A DNA stretch of 64,000 bases. Origin: Paenibacillus sp. ACRRY. Its GTDB lineage: Bacteria > Bacillota > Bacilli > Paenibacillales > Paenibacillaceae. Of this stretch, positions 25,575 through 34,797 are shown in pieces. The position numbers and the translations under genes are program-made. Below the pieces are notes generated by a model. The model searched no databases. It saw nothing but the letters and a program-made list of their open reading frames with translations, and was not told where the DNA came from. The DNA lies in contig NZ_JAKRNM010000001.1 in assembly GCF_022346995.1 (NCBI RefSeq), positions 2,081,712 to 2,145,711 on the forward strand. Reading direction: 5' to 3'. Within the stretch, counting starts at the first letter, position 1, and each line of letters begins with the position of its first letter.

Positions 25575-27506
25575 TTAGGATTTGCTTTTCTCAATCTGCT
25601 CTGCAAGCTCATTCAGGAACGTCCAACGCTCCATCAATTCTTCCAGATGACGCTCTGCTTCAGCCTGCTCTGCCATGAGTTCCTGCAAACGGGCTGAATC
25701 ACTGAAGGATTCCTCCATCGCCGTGTTGATCCGCGCAAGGTTAGCCTCTGCTTTCTCGATATTCTCGTCGATCTGATCATACTCCCGTTGTTCCTTGAAG
25801 CTGAATTTCAGCTTCGGCTTGGCCGTAGACGCAGCAGGCTTAACCTCATCTGTTTTTGCTTTCTTCTCTGCTGAGGCAGTATCACCCATCTGAGAAGCTC
25901 CTGGTGCATTTTTCAGCATCCATTCCGCATACTCACTATAGTCGCCAACATGTACCCGAATGGCTCCATTGCCCTCGAAGGACAGCACTTTATCCACTGT
26001 ACGGTCCAGGAAATAGCGATCATGGGAGACAACGAAAACAACACCCGGGAAGTCATCCAGGTAATCTTCGAGTACCGCCAGCGTCTGAATATCTAAATCA
26101 TTCGTTGGCTCATCCAGCAGCAATACATTCGGCGCAGCCATCAATATACGCAGCAGATATAGACGACGCTTCTCCCCGCCTGACAGACGGGATATTGGCG
26201 TCCACTGCGACGCAGGAGTAAAGAGAAATCGCTCCAGCATCTGGGCTGCCGTGATCAGGGATCCATCCGCCGTCCGCACATTCTCTGCCACTTCCTTGAT
26301 ATATTCAATGACACGCAGAGATTCGTTCATCTCCTGATGCTCTTGCGTGAAATAGCCCAGATTAACCGTTGGACCGAGAACGACTTCTCCAGCATCCGGT
26401 TCCAGGTTACCTGAGATCAGCTGCAGCAGAGTCGATTTACCACTGCCATTCGGACCCACGATACCTACCCGGTCACCAGGCACGGCAATATAGTTCAGGT
26501 CGTCAATTAGTTTGCGACCACCTGCGGATTTGGATAAGTGCTCAATCTCCAGAATCTTTTTGCCTAAACGAGTAGAGCCTACCGAAACCTCCAATGAACC
26601 AGAGCGATTAGGCCCCTGTTGATCCTTTAGCTGTTCGAAACGGTCAATCCTTGCTTTTTGTTTCGTGGTCCGCGCCTTGGCCCCGCGACGAATCCAGGCA
26701 AGCTCTGTACGGAGCAGGTTTTGCCGTTTTTGCTCCGAGGCTGATTCGCGCTCTTCCCGCTCTGCTTTTAGTTCAAGGAAGCGGGTATAGTTTGCTTCAT
26801 AACGGAACAAACGTCCATGGTCCAGCTCCAGCATTACATTCGCCACACGATCCAGGAAGTAGCGATCATGCGTAATCATGAGGAGTGCACCGCGACGTTT
26901 TTGCAGATATTGCTCCAGCCAAACGACGGAATCATTATCGATATGGTTCGTTGGCTCATCCAGAATGAGAAGTTCGCAGGGATGAATCAGTGCAGACGCC
27001 AAAGCCACCCTCTTGCGTTGTCCCCCGGACAATGTTCCCATTAGCGCGTCAAATTGACGGATACCCAGTTTGGACAGAATGCTTTTGGCTTCACTTTCCA
27101 TCTGCCAGGTCTGAAGCTGCTCCATTTGTTGATTTAGACGTAATAACCGCTCTTGCAAGGCAGGATCGGATGGATTCAATTCCAACAGTTCCATCGTCTC
27201 CGTGTATTCACGCACTGTTTTCATCTCTGGGCTATCGCCCTCGAATACTTGCTGCAGTACGGTATTGTCAGGGTTAAAATCGGGATTTTGTGCCAGAAAC
27301 TGAATGCGGACATCATTCCCGATAGCAATCTGTCCTTCATCAGCTGGTTCCATGCCTGCAATAACACGCAGAAATGTAGACTTTCCCGTTCCGTTTACGC
27401 CAACGACGCCGATCTTATCCTGGTCGCCCATGCCAAACGAGGCGTCCTTGAACAATATTTTTTCGCCATAGCTTTTTGAAATTTGCTCTACCGTCATTAT
27501 GTTCAT
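25575..27506 (-). CDS. ABC-F family ATPase, Uup/YfmR type
   Basis: A 643-residue soluble protein with two ABC domains and no membrane helices. Walker A motifs GVNGTGKST (near 36-44) and GPNGSGKST; signatures TLSGGQRKR and RLSGGEKRR; Walker B LLILDEPTNHID and VLLLDEPTNDLD. The interdomain linker is followed later by a C-terminal coiled coil (KFSFKEQREYDQIDENIEKA onward) as in Uup and Bacillus YfmR. These proteins bind the ribosome E site and rescue stalled elongation, e.g. on proline-rich stretches. Nothing here suggests antibiotic resistance. A TetR gene follows upstream on the same strand. Confidence 0.88.
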   Translation of the reverse strand: MNIMTVEQISKSYGEKILFKDASFGMGDQDKIGVVGVNGTGKSTFLRVIAGMEPADEGQIAIGNDVRIQFLAQNPDFNPDNTVLQQVFEGDSPEMKTVREYTETMELLELNPSDPALQERLLRLNQQMEQLQTWQMESEAKSILSKLGIRQFDALMGTLSGGQRKRVALASALIHPCELLILDEPTNHIDNDSVVWLEQYLQKRRGALLMITHDRYFLDRVANVMLELDHGRLFRYEANYTRFLELKAEREERESASEQKRQNLLRTELAWIRRGAKARTTKQKARIDRFEQLKDQQGPNRSGSLEVSVGSTRLGKKILEIEHLSKSAGGRKLIDDLNYIAVPGDRVGIVGPNGSGKSTLLQLISGNLEPDAGEVVLGPTVNLGYFTQEHQEMNESLRVIEYIKEVAENVRTADGSLITAAQMLERFLFTPASQWTPISRLSGGEKRRLYLLRILMAAPNVLLLDEPTNDLDIQTLAVLEDYLDDFPGVVFVVSHDRYFLDRTVDKVLSFEGNGAIRVHVGDYSEYAEWMLKNAPGASQMGDTASAEKKAKTDEVKPAASTAKPKLKFSFKEQREYDQIDENIEKAEANLARINTAMEESFSDSARLQELMAEQAEAERHLEELMERWTFLNELAEQIEKSKS

Positions 27507-27573
27507 TGCTCGTTACCCACTTCTCTGTAAATTGAGATTCAACAGTCTCTTGGTTTCATGCTCGCGATGATGC

Positions 27574-28152
27574 TTATACTTGTAAAAAAGAACGACAACC
27601 GTCCAGAAATAGTGCCGCTGCAAAAGCAATCCGTTTGTTCAGATCCTCCTCATTGAACTCCGGATTCAGCATAATATCCATCTTCAATCGATCCAAAATC
27701 CCGATATAGGCTTCAGCCAAAAGCACAGGCTCAGGTACACTTGCACTTTTCAGCACCTCACATACCATGCTCATATACTCATTCATAAAGGCTTTCATAA
27801 ATTTCATTAGATCCGGATCGTTATTAGGTGCCATAAAAAACAGCTTCGTATGATTGCGCCGCTCGTAATAATAAGTCAGGTGTGTCTTGGCGATTGCGCC
27901 AAGCTTCTCACCCGTGTTCTCCTGAGATTTCAGGGCATAATCAAGCCTGCTGATAAAACTGTTACAGTCCCGCTTGGAAACGGCGACAAATAGTTGTTCC
28001 TTGCTTTTGAAATATAAATAAATGGTACCTTTTGCAATGCCAGCTTCCTCAGCAATATCGGACATTTTCGTCTCATAAAATCCTTTTGATCCAAAAATAC
28101 CATAAGCCGCATCCAAAATAGCCTCCGACTTGTCTCCCTGCACAGTGCTCAC
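27574..28152 (-). CDS. TetR/AcrR-family transcriptional regulator
   Basis: A 192-residue repressor-type protein. The HTH covers SEAILDAAYGIFGSKGFYETKMSDIAEEAGIAKGTIYLYFKSKEQL (residues 8-52, read in parts), with a ligand-binding helical C-terminal domain. GTG 28152 lies 7 nt after AGGGAGG; an upstream GTG overlaps that site. It lies 13 nt downstream of the DUF92 gene and 67 nt upstream of the ABC-F gene, so the three may share transcripts. The effector is unknown. Confidence 0.86.
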   Translation of the reverse strand: MSTVQGDKSEAILDAAYGIFGSKGFYETKMSDIAEEAGIAKGTIYLYFKSKEQLFVAVSKRDCNSFISRLDYALKSQENTGEKLGAIAKTHLTYYYERRNHTKLFFMAPNNDPDLMKFMKAFMNEYMSMVCEVLKSASVPEPVLLAEAYIGILDRLKMDIMLNPEFNEEDLNKRIAFAAALFLDGCRSFLQV

Positions 28153-28165
28153 TTGCACTCCCTCC

Positions 28166-28975
28166 CTACAGCGCCAAAATAATACCCAAACCGATAGCCA
28201 CACATCCTCCGATCACCGAACTCAGCACATTGACCAGATCGTTGCTCATCCATGTCCAGCCTCGTGCGCGAACGGTCTTGTGGCCACAATGTTCACTGAC
28301 CTCAACTTCACGCCCGCATTCGGTGCAGCGATACATCAACTGAACTGTTGCTCCAAGGTAGGAATCGGCAAATGCTCCAGCCAGTCCACCTACAAGACCA
28401 ACACACGTCCAGCTTAGAAATCCCAGCGTCTCAAAGTCTGCGATCCACGAGAAGAAAAATGCCCCTGCCCCAATTAAAGCTCCGCCTATTGCCGCCGCTG
28501 TTGTCCCAAGTAACGACACACCACCGGAAGCACCCGGGGTCAGTACCTTCCCAGTCACCACGGAACGTGGCGGCTTACGGCTCAGGCTGCCGAGTTCGGT
28601 AGCCCAGGTATCGGATGTTACGGTTGCCATTACACCAATGAAAGCATAGATCCAGGCTGGGTGTGGAAATATCCAGTATCCCAAACATAGAATCATGCCC
28701 ATCCCGCCGTTGGCAAACACTTGTCCCGCATCCCGATTGCCTGTCTTGGCATACGATTTCTCAAGCTCCTGCTTGCGTTCCTTACGATACTTGGACAACA
28801 AGGTTGAAGTAATGAAGAACAACAACAGTGTGCCAAACCAAAACAGATTGCCTGCCCCGTAATAGATCGTTCCCATCAACACAGCTGCCAAGCAACCGGA
28901 CAGGGTTAGCGACTTCTTCGCGTAGGCTGCACCCGCCACAATAAAAGCGCATACGGCGCCGATAATCCAGTCCAT
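28166..28975 (-). CDS. DUF92-family membrane protein
   Basis: A 269-residue protein with six or more hydrophobic segments. DUF92 motifs include RDAGQVFANGG, ATVTSDTWATELG and TPGASGGVSLLGT, shared with TMEM19 and the plant phytyl-phosphate kinase VTE6, so a lipid-phosphate kinase-like role is possible. A CTECG...CGHK segment near residue 215 could bind zinc. ATG 28975 lies 5 nt after AGGAG; the longer frame has no ribosome site. Confidence 0.8.
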   Translation of the reverse strand: MDWIIGAVCAFIVAGAAYAKKSLTLSGCLAAVLMGTIYYGAGNLFWFGTLLLFFITSTLLSKYRKERKQELEKSYAKTGNRDAGQVFANGGMGMILCLGYWIFPHPAWIYAFIGVMATVTSDTWATELGSLSRKPPRSVVTGKVLTPGASGGVSLLGTTAAAIGGALIGAGAFFFSWIADFETLGFLSWTCVGLVGGLAGAFADSYLGATVQLMYRCTECGREVEVSEHCGHKTVRARGWTWMSNDLVNVLSSVIGGCVAIGLGIILAL

Positions 28976-29090
28976 AATCTCTCCTGCATGTGGCAGCATC
29001 TATGGTCCACATGACGTTTATGTTATTTTTGAAATTCAATTATACCACGGTTTGAGCCCAATGCCGAAACTCCCGTTGCAGGCATGACAA

Positions 29091-29129
29091 AAACCTGATT
29101 CGGCAGCTTAGAAAGCTGCGAACCAGGCC
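29091..29129 (-). terminator. Terminator of the sulfonate-type ABC operon
   Basis: On the minus strand CCTGGTTCGCAGCTT pairs with AAGCTGCCGAATCAGG around TCT, followed by TTTTTG. It ends the operon running from 33922. Confidence 0.85.
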
Positions 29130-29201
29130 TGCTGGATGAAACATAATCGATCAAAAACTGCCCTTTTGCAACAAACATCGCGTCGTCCGCTCCGTACAGT
29201 G

Positions 29202-29975
29202 TCAGCCTCGCTTGACCCCGCCGATGACGCCATAACGATACAACACACGGCGACCAAACCAGTTGAACAAACGATCCGTGAGAAAACCCATGAATCCCAA
29301 GGAGATTAGACCAACAAAAATCCAGTCCGTCCGGAAAAACAGCCGTGAATTCCAGATCAGATAACCCACGCCTTCATTAGCAGCAATCATCTCTGCGCCG
29401 ATAATGGCCATGTAGGAAGTTCCCATCGCCAATCGAATACCTGTGAAAATGTATGGGGTCGTAGCGGGGACAACAACATGCAGCAGAATCTGCCACTCAT
29501 TCGCTCCCATACTGCGGGCTGAACGAATCTTATCCTCTTCAATGGACAGGACTCCCGTCAGTGTATTCAGTACAACAATAAAAAATGTCGCGTACATGAT
29601 CAGTGCAATCTTAGACTGTTCACCGATGCCGAACCAGACCAGGAATAATGTAATGAATGCAATAGGCGGTATAAATCGAATAAAATTAAGAAAGGGTTCT
29701 GCGAACAGCCGAATGATGTGAACCTTGCCGATCAGAAGCCCTACCGGAATGGCAATGACACTTCCCAGTACCCATCCGGCCAGTACACGTGTGAAACTGA
29801 TCCCGATATACTGCATGAGCGTGCCATCAGCAATTAATTCGCGAGCACCTTGCACAGTGTCCCATGGACCAGGAATTACGTCCGGCCCATAGAGCAGTGC
29901 ACCAAGCTGCCATATCAGAATGACTGTAACCCATAATATTGGTACAGACACCCACTTTTTCTCTAACCATTTCAT
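29202..29975 (-). CDS. ABC transporter permease, sulfonate/nitrate/taurine type
   Basis: A 257-residue permease with six hydrophobic segments and the EAA-like loop ARSMGANEWQILLHVVVPATTP (read in parts) that contacts the ATPase. This is the SsuC/TauC family. It lies 17 nt after the ATPase gene and is the last gene of the operon. The substrate is inferred to be an organosulfur compound from the arylsulfotransferase in the operon, but related importers also carry nitrate, thiamine precursors or aromatic acids. Confidence 0.87.
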   Translation of the reverse strand: MKWLEKKWVSVPILWVTVILIWQLGALLYGPDVIPGPWDTVQGARELIADGTLMQYIGISFTRVLAGWVLGSVIAIPVGLLIGKVHIIRLFAEPFLNFIRFIPPIAFITLFLVWFGIGEQSKIALIMYATFFIVVLNTLTGVLSIEEDKIRSARSMGANEWQILLHVVVPATTPYIFTGIRLAMGTSYMAIIGAEMIAANEGVGYLIWNSRLFFRTDWIFVGLISLGFMGFLTDRLFNWFGRRVLYRYGVIGGVKRG

Positions 29976-29992
29976 GGTTCAGATCACCTCAG

Positions 29993-30769
29993 TTATTCTT
30001 CAAAATGGCTTTGAATCTGATCGTACAGGGTATTGAATTCAGCCGAAGCAATATTTCTAGGATAAGACTGAACGTTATGGTAAATATCCGTTATATTCGA
30101 CGAAGGCCCCACCGACATGATTCCGATCCGTTCACCGAGCAATAGAGCCTCCTGGATGTCATGGGTGACAAAAATAACCGTCTTATGTGTTTCCCTCCAG
30201 ATATTCACCAGCTCCTTTTGCATGACTCTTCGAGTCATGGCGTCCAGCGCACCGAAAGGTTCATCCATGAGCAGAATCGCAGAGTCATTGGCAAGCACCC
30301 GCGCCAGTTGGACCCGTTGCTTCATACCTCCAGACAGTTCCTTCGGATATTTCCCTTCGTGTCCTCCCAATCCCACGAGCTGAATGTAACGGTCCGAGAT
30401 CGTACGGCGTTCAGACTTGGGCACCTTGGACATCCGAAGCCCGAATTCAACATTTTCCCTTACGGTAAGCCACGGAAAGAGTGAGGAATCCGCCTGTTGG
30501 AACACCATTGCACGATCCCTTCCAGGTCTGTCGATCTCCTTGTTATTCACTTTAAGCTGCCCGCCCGACTTGGAGATAAAACCCGCGATCATATTTAGCA
30601 ATGTTGATTTTCCGCAGCCGCTGGGACCAAGCAGAACGAAGAATTCGCCGCCCCTGATCACCAGATCAACATCCTTGATAATGTAATGCACTTCTCCATT
30701 GGTTGGAGCATTGTAGGTTTTGCGAAGCTGTTCAATATGAATCGTGTGACGATCTGCGGGTAAGGACAT
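29993..30769 (-). CDS. ABC transporter ATP-binding protein, SsuB/TauB type
   Basis: A 258-residue ATPase: Walker A GPSGCGKST (near 47-55), Q-loop in VFQQADSSLFPW, signature LSGGMKQR, Walker B ILLMDEPFGALD and H-loop FVTHD. It powers the adjacent permease. The N-terminus (HIEQLRKTYNAPTNGEVHYI) carries a slightly long first strand. It lies between the binding-protein and permease genes. Confidence 0.9.
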   Translation of the reverse strand: MSLPADRHTIHIEQLRKTYNAPTNGEVHYIIKDVDLVIRGGEFFVLLGPSGCGKSTLLNMIAGFISKSGGQLKVNNKEIDRPGRDRAMVFQQADSSLFPWLTVRENVEFGLRMSKVPKSERRTISDRYIQLVGLGGHEGKYPKELSGGMKQRVQLARVLANDSAILLMDEPFGALDAMTRRVMQKELVNIWRETHKTVIFVTHDIQEALLLGERIGIMSVGPSSNITDIYHNVQSYPRNIASAEFNTLYDQIQSHFEE

Positions 30770-30794
30770 AAGGACACCTCCAGTACGTTTTGGG

Positions 30795-31823
30795 TTACTC
30801 GGTATATGTTACTTTATCCGGCAATGCCTGTTTCAGAAGTTCCAGGTTCAACTTGCCTTTGAGATCAAAATCCTGCTCAATGATTCCGTTATCCACCATG
30901 TATTGCTTCTGTCCGGCTAAACTTTCATAAGCTTCCTGGGTAAATCCAACGATCCATGGATTGATGGGAAGATCCTTCAATGTTGCTTCCTTGGGTTGTT
31001 TTGTCTCCTTATACATCAGATCCGCTATCTCATCAGGATGAGCTTGGGCATATGTCGAAGCTTCGTCGAGGGCTACAAGAAAACCCTTTATCGTGTCCGG
31101 ATTAGCCTCAATGAACTCATTGCTTGCGACCAGTCCCATGCCAAGCCTCACTGGAGTCTGTGACATATCCGTCAGCTGGTGTACGCCTTCGAGTGTATCG
31201 AATTTATCGGTTAATGCAGAGCCGATGACCCAGGTGGCATCCAGTTCTCCTTGCTTCAATGCAATATAGGATTCATCGAAGGCTCCTTGCCCAATCTGCT
31301 TCACATCAGCAAGCGCAAGCCCCTGATCCTTCAAATACTCATCCCACAGATAAGGAATAAATGTTCCGCGAATAAAGCTTACGCTCTTGCCCTTCAAGTC
31401 GGAACCCGTCTGGATCTCCTCCTTGGCGTACAGCTTCCATGCAGCTGCTGCTTCATCCGTTGTCTGACCCGCAGAAGCGATGATGGAATAGTCGCCTTTG
31501 GCCAGAGCGTTCAACACCGGGAAGTCAGCACCGTAGGCAATGTCCACCTGCTTGATAAACAACGCATTCACACCTTCTGCCGGAGAACCAAACGTGATGC
31601 TCTCTGCATCAATGCCCTGGCTTTCAAAGAACCCTTTGGCAACGGCTACCCTGAACGTCGGGTTGGTGCTTGTATCCGCTATGCGGATCTTTACCTTGGC
31701 GGCACTACCTGCGGATCCGCCTTTCGCTTCAGACACTGCTCCGTTTGAAGAACATCCGGAGATTATAAAAGTTAAGGAGAGGAGCAGCATCAATGCTCCC
31801 TTTAAAATGGCTGTTTTCTTCAC
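30795..31823 (-). CDS. ABC transporter substrate-binding lipoprotein, SsuA-like
   Basis: A 342-residue lipoprotein with a basic start, hydrophobic core and lipobox ISGC, then a Ser/Gly-rich linker and an NMT1/SsuA-type binding fold (RIADTSTNPTFRVAVAKGFF). It captures the ligand outside the cell for the SsuBC-type proteins. GTG 31823 is chosen, 8 nt after GGGG; a GTG 9 nt upstream overlaps that site. Ligand unknown; organosulfur is inferred from the operon. Confidence 0.86.
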   Translation of the reverse strand: MKKTAILKGALMLLLSLTFIISGCSSNGAVSEAKGGSAGSAAKVKIRIADTSTNPTFRVAVAKGFFESQGIDAESITFGSPAEGVNALFIKQVDIAYGADFPVLNALAKGDYSIIASAGQTTDEAAAAWKLYAKEEIQTGSDLKGKSVSFIRGTFIPYLWDEYLKDQGLALADVKQIGQGAFDESYIALKQGELDATWVIGSALTDKFDTLEGVHQLTDMSQTPVRLGMGLVASNEFIEANPDTIKGFLVALDEASTYAQAHPDEIADLMYKETKQPKEATLKDLPINPWIVGFTQEAYESLAGQKQYMVDNGIIEQDFDLKGKLNLELLKQALPDKVTYTE

Positions 31824-31863
31824 AACATGCACCCCGTTCGATCAATTTATCATCTGGCTACCG

Positions 31864-33312
31864 TTAACTGCCTTGTTTTCCCTCATCCGATGTTGCTACG
31901 CAAGCTGCGCCCTCAACAAACGGCAGTGTTGTCTCTACATTGACTACCGAGTCAGAGCCTTTGCCTGCTGCTCCCGGTACTCTGTAGACCGATACATCAA
32001 TGGCTTCGATCGCCACCTCTTCCGGCTTCTCCAGTTGAGGAACCCATTGATATGGAACCCGATACGAACGGTATACCATGTTGGTATTACGCCCATCTTT
32101 ATAAGGAGAAATATACTCCCACACCAGCTCGTGCTCTGATGTAACTTCAAACAACCTGCCATTGGACCCTTCGGTAATCAAGGTGTTGCCGTTAGGCAAG
32201 CGCTGGGCTGAGCTTATATATGGACTGTAGAATTTATACGAATCGGTTGGAACGGAAAAGCCAGCTTCGGCTGAGGTATACTGCCACACAATCTCCAGTG
32301 TCAACGGGTCAATTTCAAGCACGCGCGAATGATCTCGAATAGCATGTTTCAAGCCATATGGAGAAGCCGGATTCGGAAGACCATAACCTGCCCATCCCCC
32401 ATTATCAAATACCAGCAGATTGCCCTCGCCCGGCAGTCCTTGAGGAATGATATGCGCATGATGCTGTCCGATAATGGTGCCGATATGCTTCGCTTCAGGA
32501 GAGGAATAATCCGGGCCGAGCTTCCAAACAATTTTGCCGCTCTGTCTGTCTGTAATGGCGATAATGTTGGCTTCTCTGGCATCCCATATGATGTTATCCG
32601 GGTTAAAGCGCTCGTCTCCCGCTTCATAGAACCGGTTGGGGCCAACATAGGAAGCCGAGTTAATATGCAGCCAATCACCTACACCCCCACCAAGGTGACC
32701 AAATGATCGTGTGTTCGGGTCACGGTACAATACATTGCGCGCTGCCTCGTCAAAGCCCAGTTCTTCAAAATGCTCGTTCGGAAGCCATTCCCACAACACA
32801 TTGCCTTCCCAATCCACTTCAATAATCGCGTCATCGAGCAAAGGTTTATCCGAGATTTGCGGATTGCCTACATTTTTGTGAGCCAGGATCAGTGTCTTGC
32901 CACCCTGCGTTTTCGGAGTAAGACCAGGGGCATAATACCCTACCGGATTGCCCTCACGCTGATAATCATGGTGCTGGCGGGCATACCACAATGGTTCGTA
33001 TCCCGGATCTTCAATATGTTCATAGCTATTGTATTTCCACACGATGTTGCCATCCCAGTCCACCTGCACCAGGTCCACATTATCCTGAATACCAAACTTT
33101 GGATCTCTTCTGCCCGTGCTTCCCAGCACATAACCACCCGGGAAAATCTTCGCCGGAAATCCGAGCAGTCCTTTCCACAAGTGAACTTCCTTCCCATTCA
33201 TATCAATTAATACAACACCTTCTTCACCTGCTTGATATACGGTATAGCCACCCCAAGCTTTTTCTGGATTATACAGCGTTGCTCCCGTTGGATAAATTGT
33301 TGAGTGTCCCAT
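31864..33312 (-). CDS. Aryl-sulfate sulfotransferase-like protein (ASST family)
   Basis: A 482-residue beta-propeller-type protein resembling arylsulfotransferases that move a sulfate group from one phenol to another via a sulfo-histidine. Repeated blade-like units (VDWDGNIVWKYNS, VDWEGNVLWEWLP, LTLEIVWQYTS, SEHELVWEYIS) and the histidine-rich segments WYARQHHDYQ and GQHHAHIIPQG are visible. Unlike secreted AssT enzymes it has no signal peptide, so it should be cytoplasmic. ATG 33312 has the better spacing from AAGGGAG; ATG 33321 is nearly on it. It lies between marR and the importer. Confidence 0.8.
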   Translation of the reverse strand: MGHSTIYPTGATLYNPEKAWGGYTVYQAGEEGVVLIDMNGKEVHLWKGLLGFPAKIFPGGYVLGSTGRRDPKFGIQDNVDLVQVDWDGNIVWKYNSYEHIEDPGYEPLWYARQHHDYQREGNPVGYYAPGLTPKTQGGKTLILAHKNVGNPQISDKPLLDDAIIEVDWEGNVLWEWLPNEHFEELGFDEAARNVLYRDPNTRSFGHLGGGVGDWLHINSASYVGPNRFYEAGDERFNPDNIIWDAREANIIAITDRQSGKIVWKLGPDYSSPEAKHIGTIIGQHHAHIIPQGLPGEGNLLVFDNGGWAGYGLPNPASPYGLKHAIRDHSRVLEIDPLTLEIVWQYTSAEAGFSVPTDSYKFYSPYISSAQRLPNGNTLITEGSNGRLFEVTSEHELVWEYISPYKDGRNTNMVYRSYRVPYQWVPQLEKPEEVAIEAIDVSVYRVPGAAGKGSDSVVNVETTLPFVEGAACVATSDEGKQGS

Positions 33313-33364
33313 CGTTCTCATCTCTCCCTTGATTGGTTTGTTAGGTTTCGCTACTAATCAATTG

Positions 33365-33922
33365 TTAATAACTGAGATAATTGTTCTTTCCGGAATTCCC
33401 CTTCTGCTTCTGTTCGAGGTCGTTGTCCACGGACGGATCTTTCTCATCTCTTGTGTTGTTCTCCGCAAGCTCCAGCAGCGTGTCCGAGAACCCCTCCAGA
33501 TTCGCAAGTACCCGCTCATATAATTGGCTTTGCTGTTCCAGTTCTGCCGCGGTAAATCCCTCAAACAGAAGCGTGATACATCGGGCACCGATATTGCTAT
33601 TACGGACATACATCTCCCGACCTTTGGCGGTTATGTCGAGCAGGACGGTACGGCGATCGTCTTCCTTGCGTCTGCGGATCGTTAATCCCTTTTTCTCAAG
33701 CTTGTCAGTCAGTGCAGTAATGGCACCGGAAGTGAAGTCCAATTGATCGGCCAGGTCCCCGAGCCGCTGTTCTCCTTCACGAATGATTTTGTGCAGGATA
33801 AGCATACCCGGCAGGCTAATGCCTTCCACCGTTATGCGATCCCGCTCCTTGACGAATCGTCTGACCATTTTGCGAAACAGCCAATCCGTTTTCTCCAAGG
33901 CATCCCAATCTCTCTCGTTCAT
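33365..33922 (-). CDS. MarR-family transcriptional regulator
   Basis: A 185-residue winged-helix repressor: LGDLADQLDFTSGAITALTDKLEKKG (recognition helix region, near 56-81) followed by the DDRRTVLLDIT wing. The tail after residue 150 is unusually long, polar and Asp/Asn/Gln-rich. AGGAGG precedes the ATG. It is the first gene of the arylsulfotransferase-ABC operon and probably its regulator; MarR proteins commonly respond to small aromatic ligands, which fits an aryl-sulfate substrate (inference). Confidence 0.85.
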   Translation of the reverse strand: MNERDWDALEKTDWLFRKMVRRFVKERDRITVEGISLPGMLILHKIIREGEQRLGDLADQLDFTSGAITALTDKLEKKGLTIRRRKEDDRRTVLLDITAKGREMYVRNSNIGARCITLLFEGFTAAELEQQSQLYERVLANLEGFSDTLLELAENNTRDEKDPSVDNDLEQKQKGNSGKNNYLSY

Positions 33923-33965
33923 TTCATTTCCTCCTATCCAACCGAAACGTTAGCAAGTACGCAAA

Positions 33966-34010
33966 AAGGCTCCCGAAGACATTCCATATGGAGTAGTCCC
34001 GGGAGCCTTT
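33966..34010 (-). terminator. Terminator-like hairpin in the marR operon leader
   Basis: On the minus strand AAAGGCTCCCG pairs with CGGGAGCCTTT across a 22-nt loop, followed by TTGCG. It lies between the predicted promoter and marR, so it could act as an attenuator. No gene on this strand ends just upstream. Confidence 0.55.
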
Positions 34011-34087
34011 GGTGGTCCAATCAGCTCGCATCCGTATTCAAATTTATTTCACTGTTCATTTAATGAGTATTAAAATAATTGAGTTCA

Positions 34088-34117
34088 TCATATAACCTAC
34101 TAACCCAACCTGTCAAG
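34088..34117 (-). promoter_or_regulatory. Probable promoter of the marR-ASST-ABC operon
   Basis: Minus-strand TTGACA lies near 34116-34111 and TATGAT about 18 nt later (or TATATG at 16 nt). It implies a leader of about 155 nt. The rest of 33923-34278 holds the hairpin above; I see no gene. Confidence 0.5.
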
Positions 34118-34278
34118 TAAGATTTAAAAGTTATTTATTCTTTTGCTGCCTGTTAGGATTTATTTATGCCATTTTAAGTTTCACTTCAGCTTCGTCGGTT
34201 AAACTAATCTCAGATCAAAACATCGAGATTAAGCTACGATTCCCTTCGTACTTAAATACAGAAACGAGGATGACAAGA

Positions 34279-34686
34279 ATGAATATAAAACGTGTAATGT
34301 TTGTGGGAACGATGATTGTAACCATGTCCTTTGCAGGAACTGCCTGGAGCAAATCAGCCATTTCGCCGATCCCCTTAACGGAATGGTCCATTGTAAGCAT
34401 AAATACCAAAGATGATAACAAGGATGAGCTGCTGAGTGCACTGAACCACTCCTCCGAGGAAGATCTGTATCAGGATCTGTATGCAGGCAAATCGCTTGAA
34501 ACCATTGCGGACGAGAATGATGGTGATTTCAGTCAGGTCGTGGCTTTGCAGGTCAATCAACTCAGGCTACAGCTGGATGATCGTTTGGCAAGTGGAAGTA
34601 TCACCCCAGAGCAATATGAGGCACAGCAGGCGGAACTCGAACACATTGTTCTGAAAAGTGCCCGTACCTCTTATGAATGGGCATAA
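34279..34686 (+). CDS. Small secreted protein of unknown function
   Basis: A 135-residue exported protein: signal peptide MNIKRVMFVGTMIVTMSFAG ending near TAWSK, then an acidic helical domain. The C-terminal DDRLASGSITPEQYEAQQAE resembles helical repeats in small exported proteins, but I do not recognise a family. CGAGGA lies 8 nt before ATG 34279, better than ATG 34270. Divergent from the marR operon. Confidence 0.65.
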   Translation: MNIKRVMFVGTMIVTMSFAGTAWSKSAISPIPLTEWSIVSINTKDDNKDELLSALNHSSEEDLYQDLYAGKSLETIADENDGDFSQVVALQVNQLRLQLDDRLASGSITPEQYEAQQAELEHIVLKSARTSYEWA

Positions 34687-34797
34687 ACTCGTACAGATGT
34701 GTGTTCATTTATATTCTATGATCACGTCAAAAAGGAGCGGTTTCCCGCCCCTGAATGCATGACTGTGTAATGAATAATTCATACGGAACTTACAGAA

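Noticed and set aside
33966..34010. Interpretation of the hairpin as a T-box or S-box riboswitch
   Set aside because: The T-box antiterminator sequence and the S-box core motifs are absent; it remains an unassigned attenuator-like hairpin.
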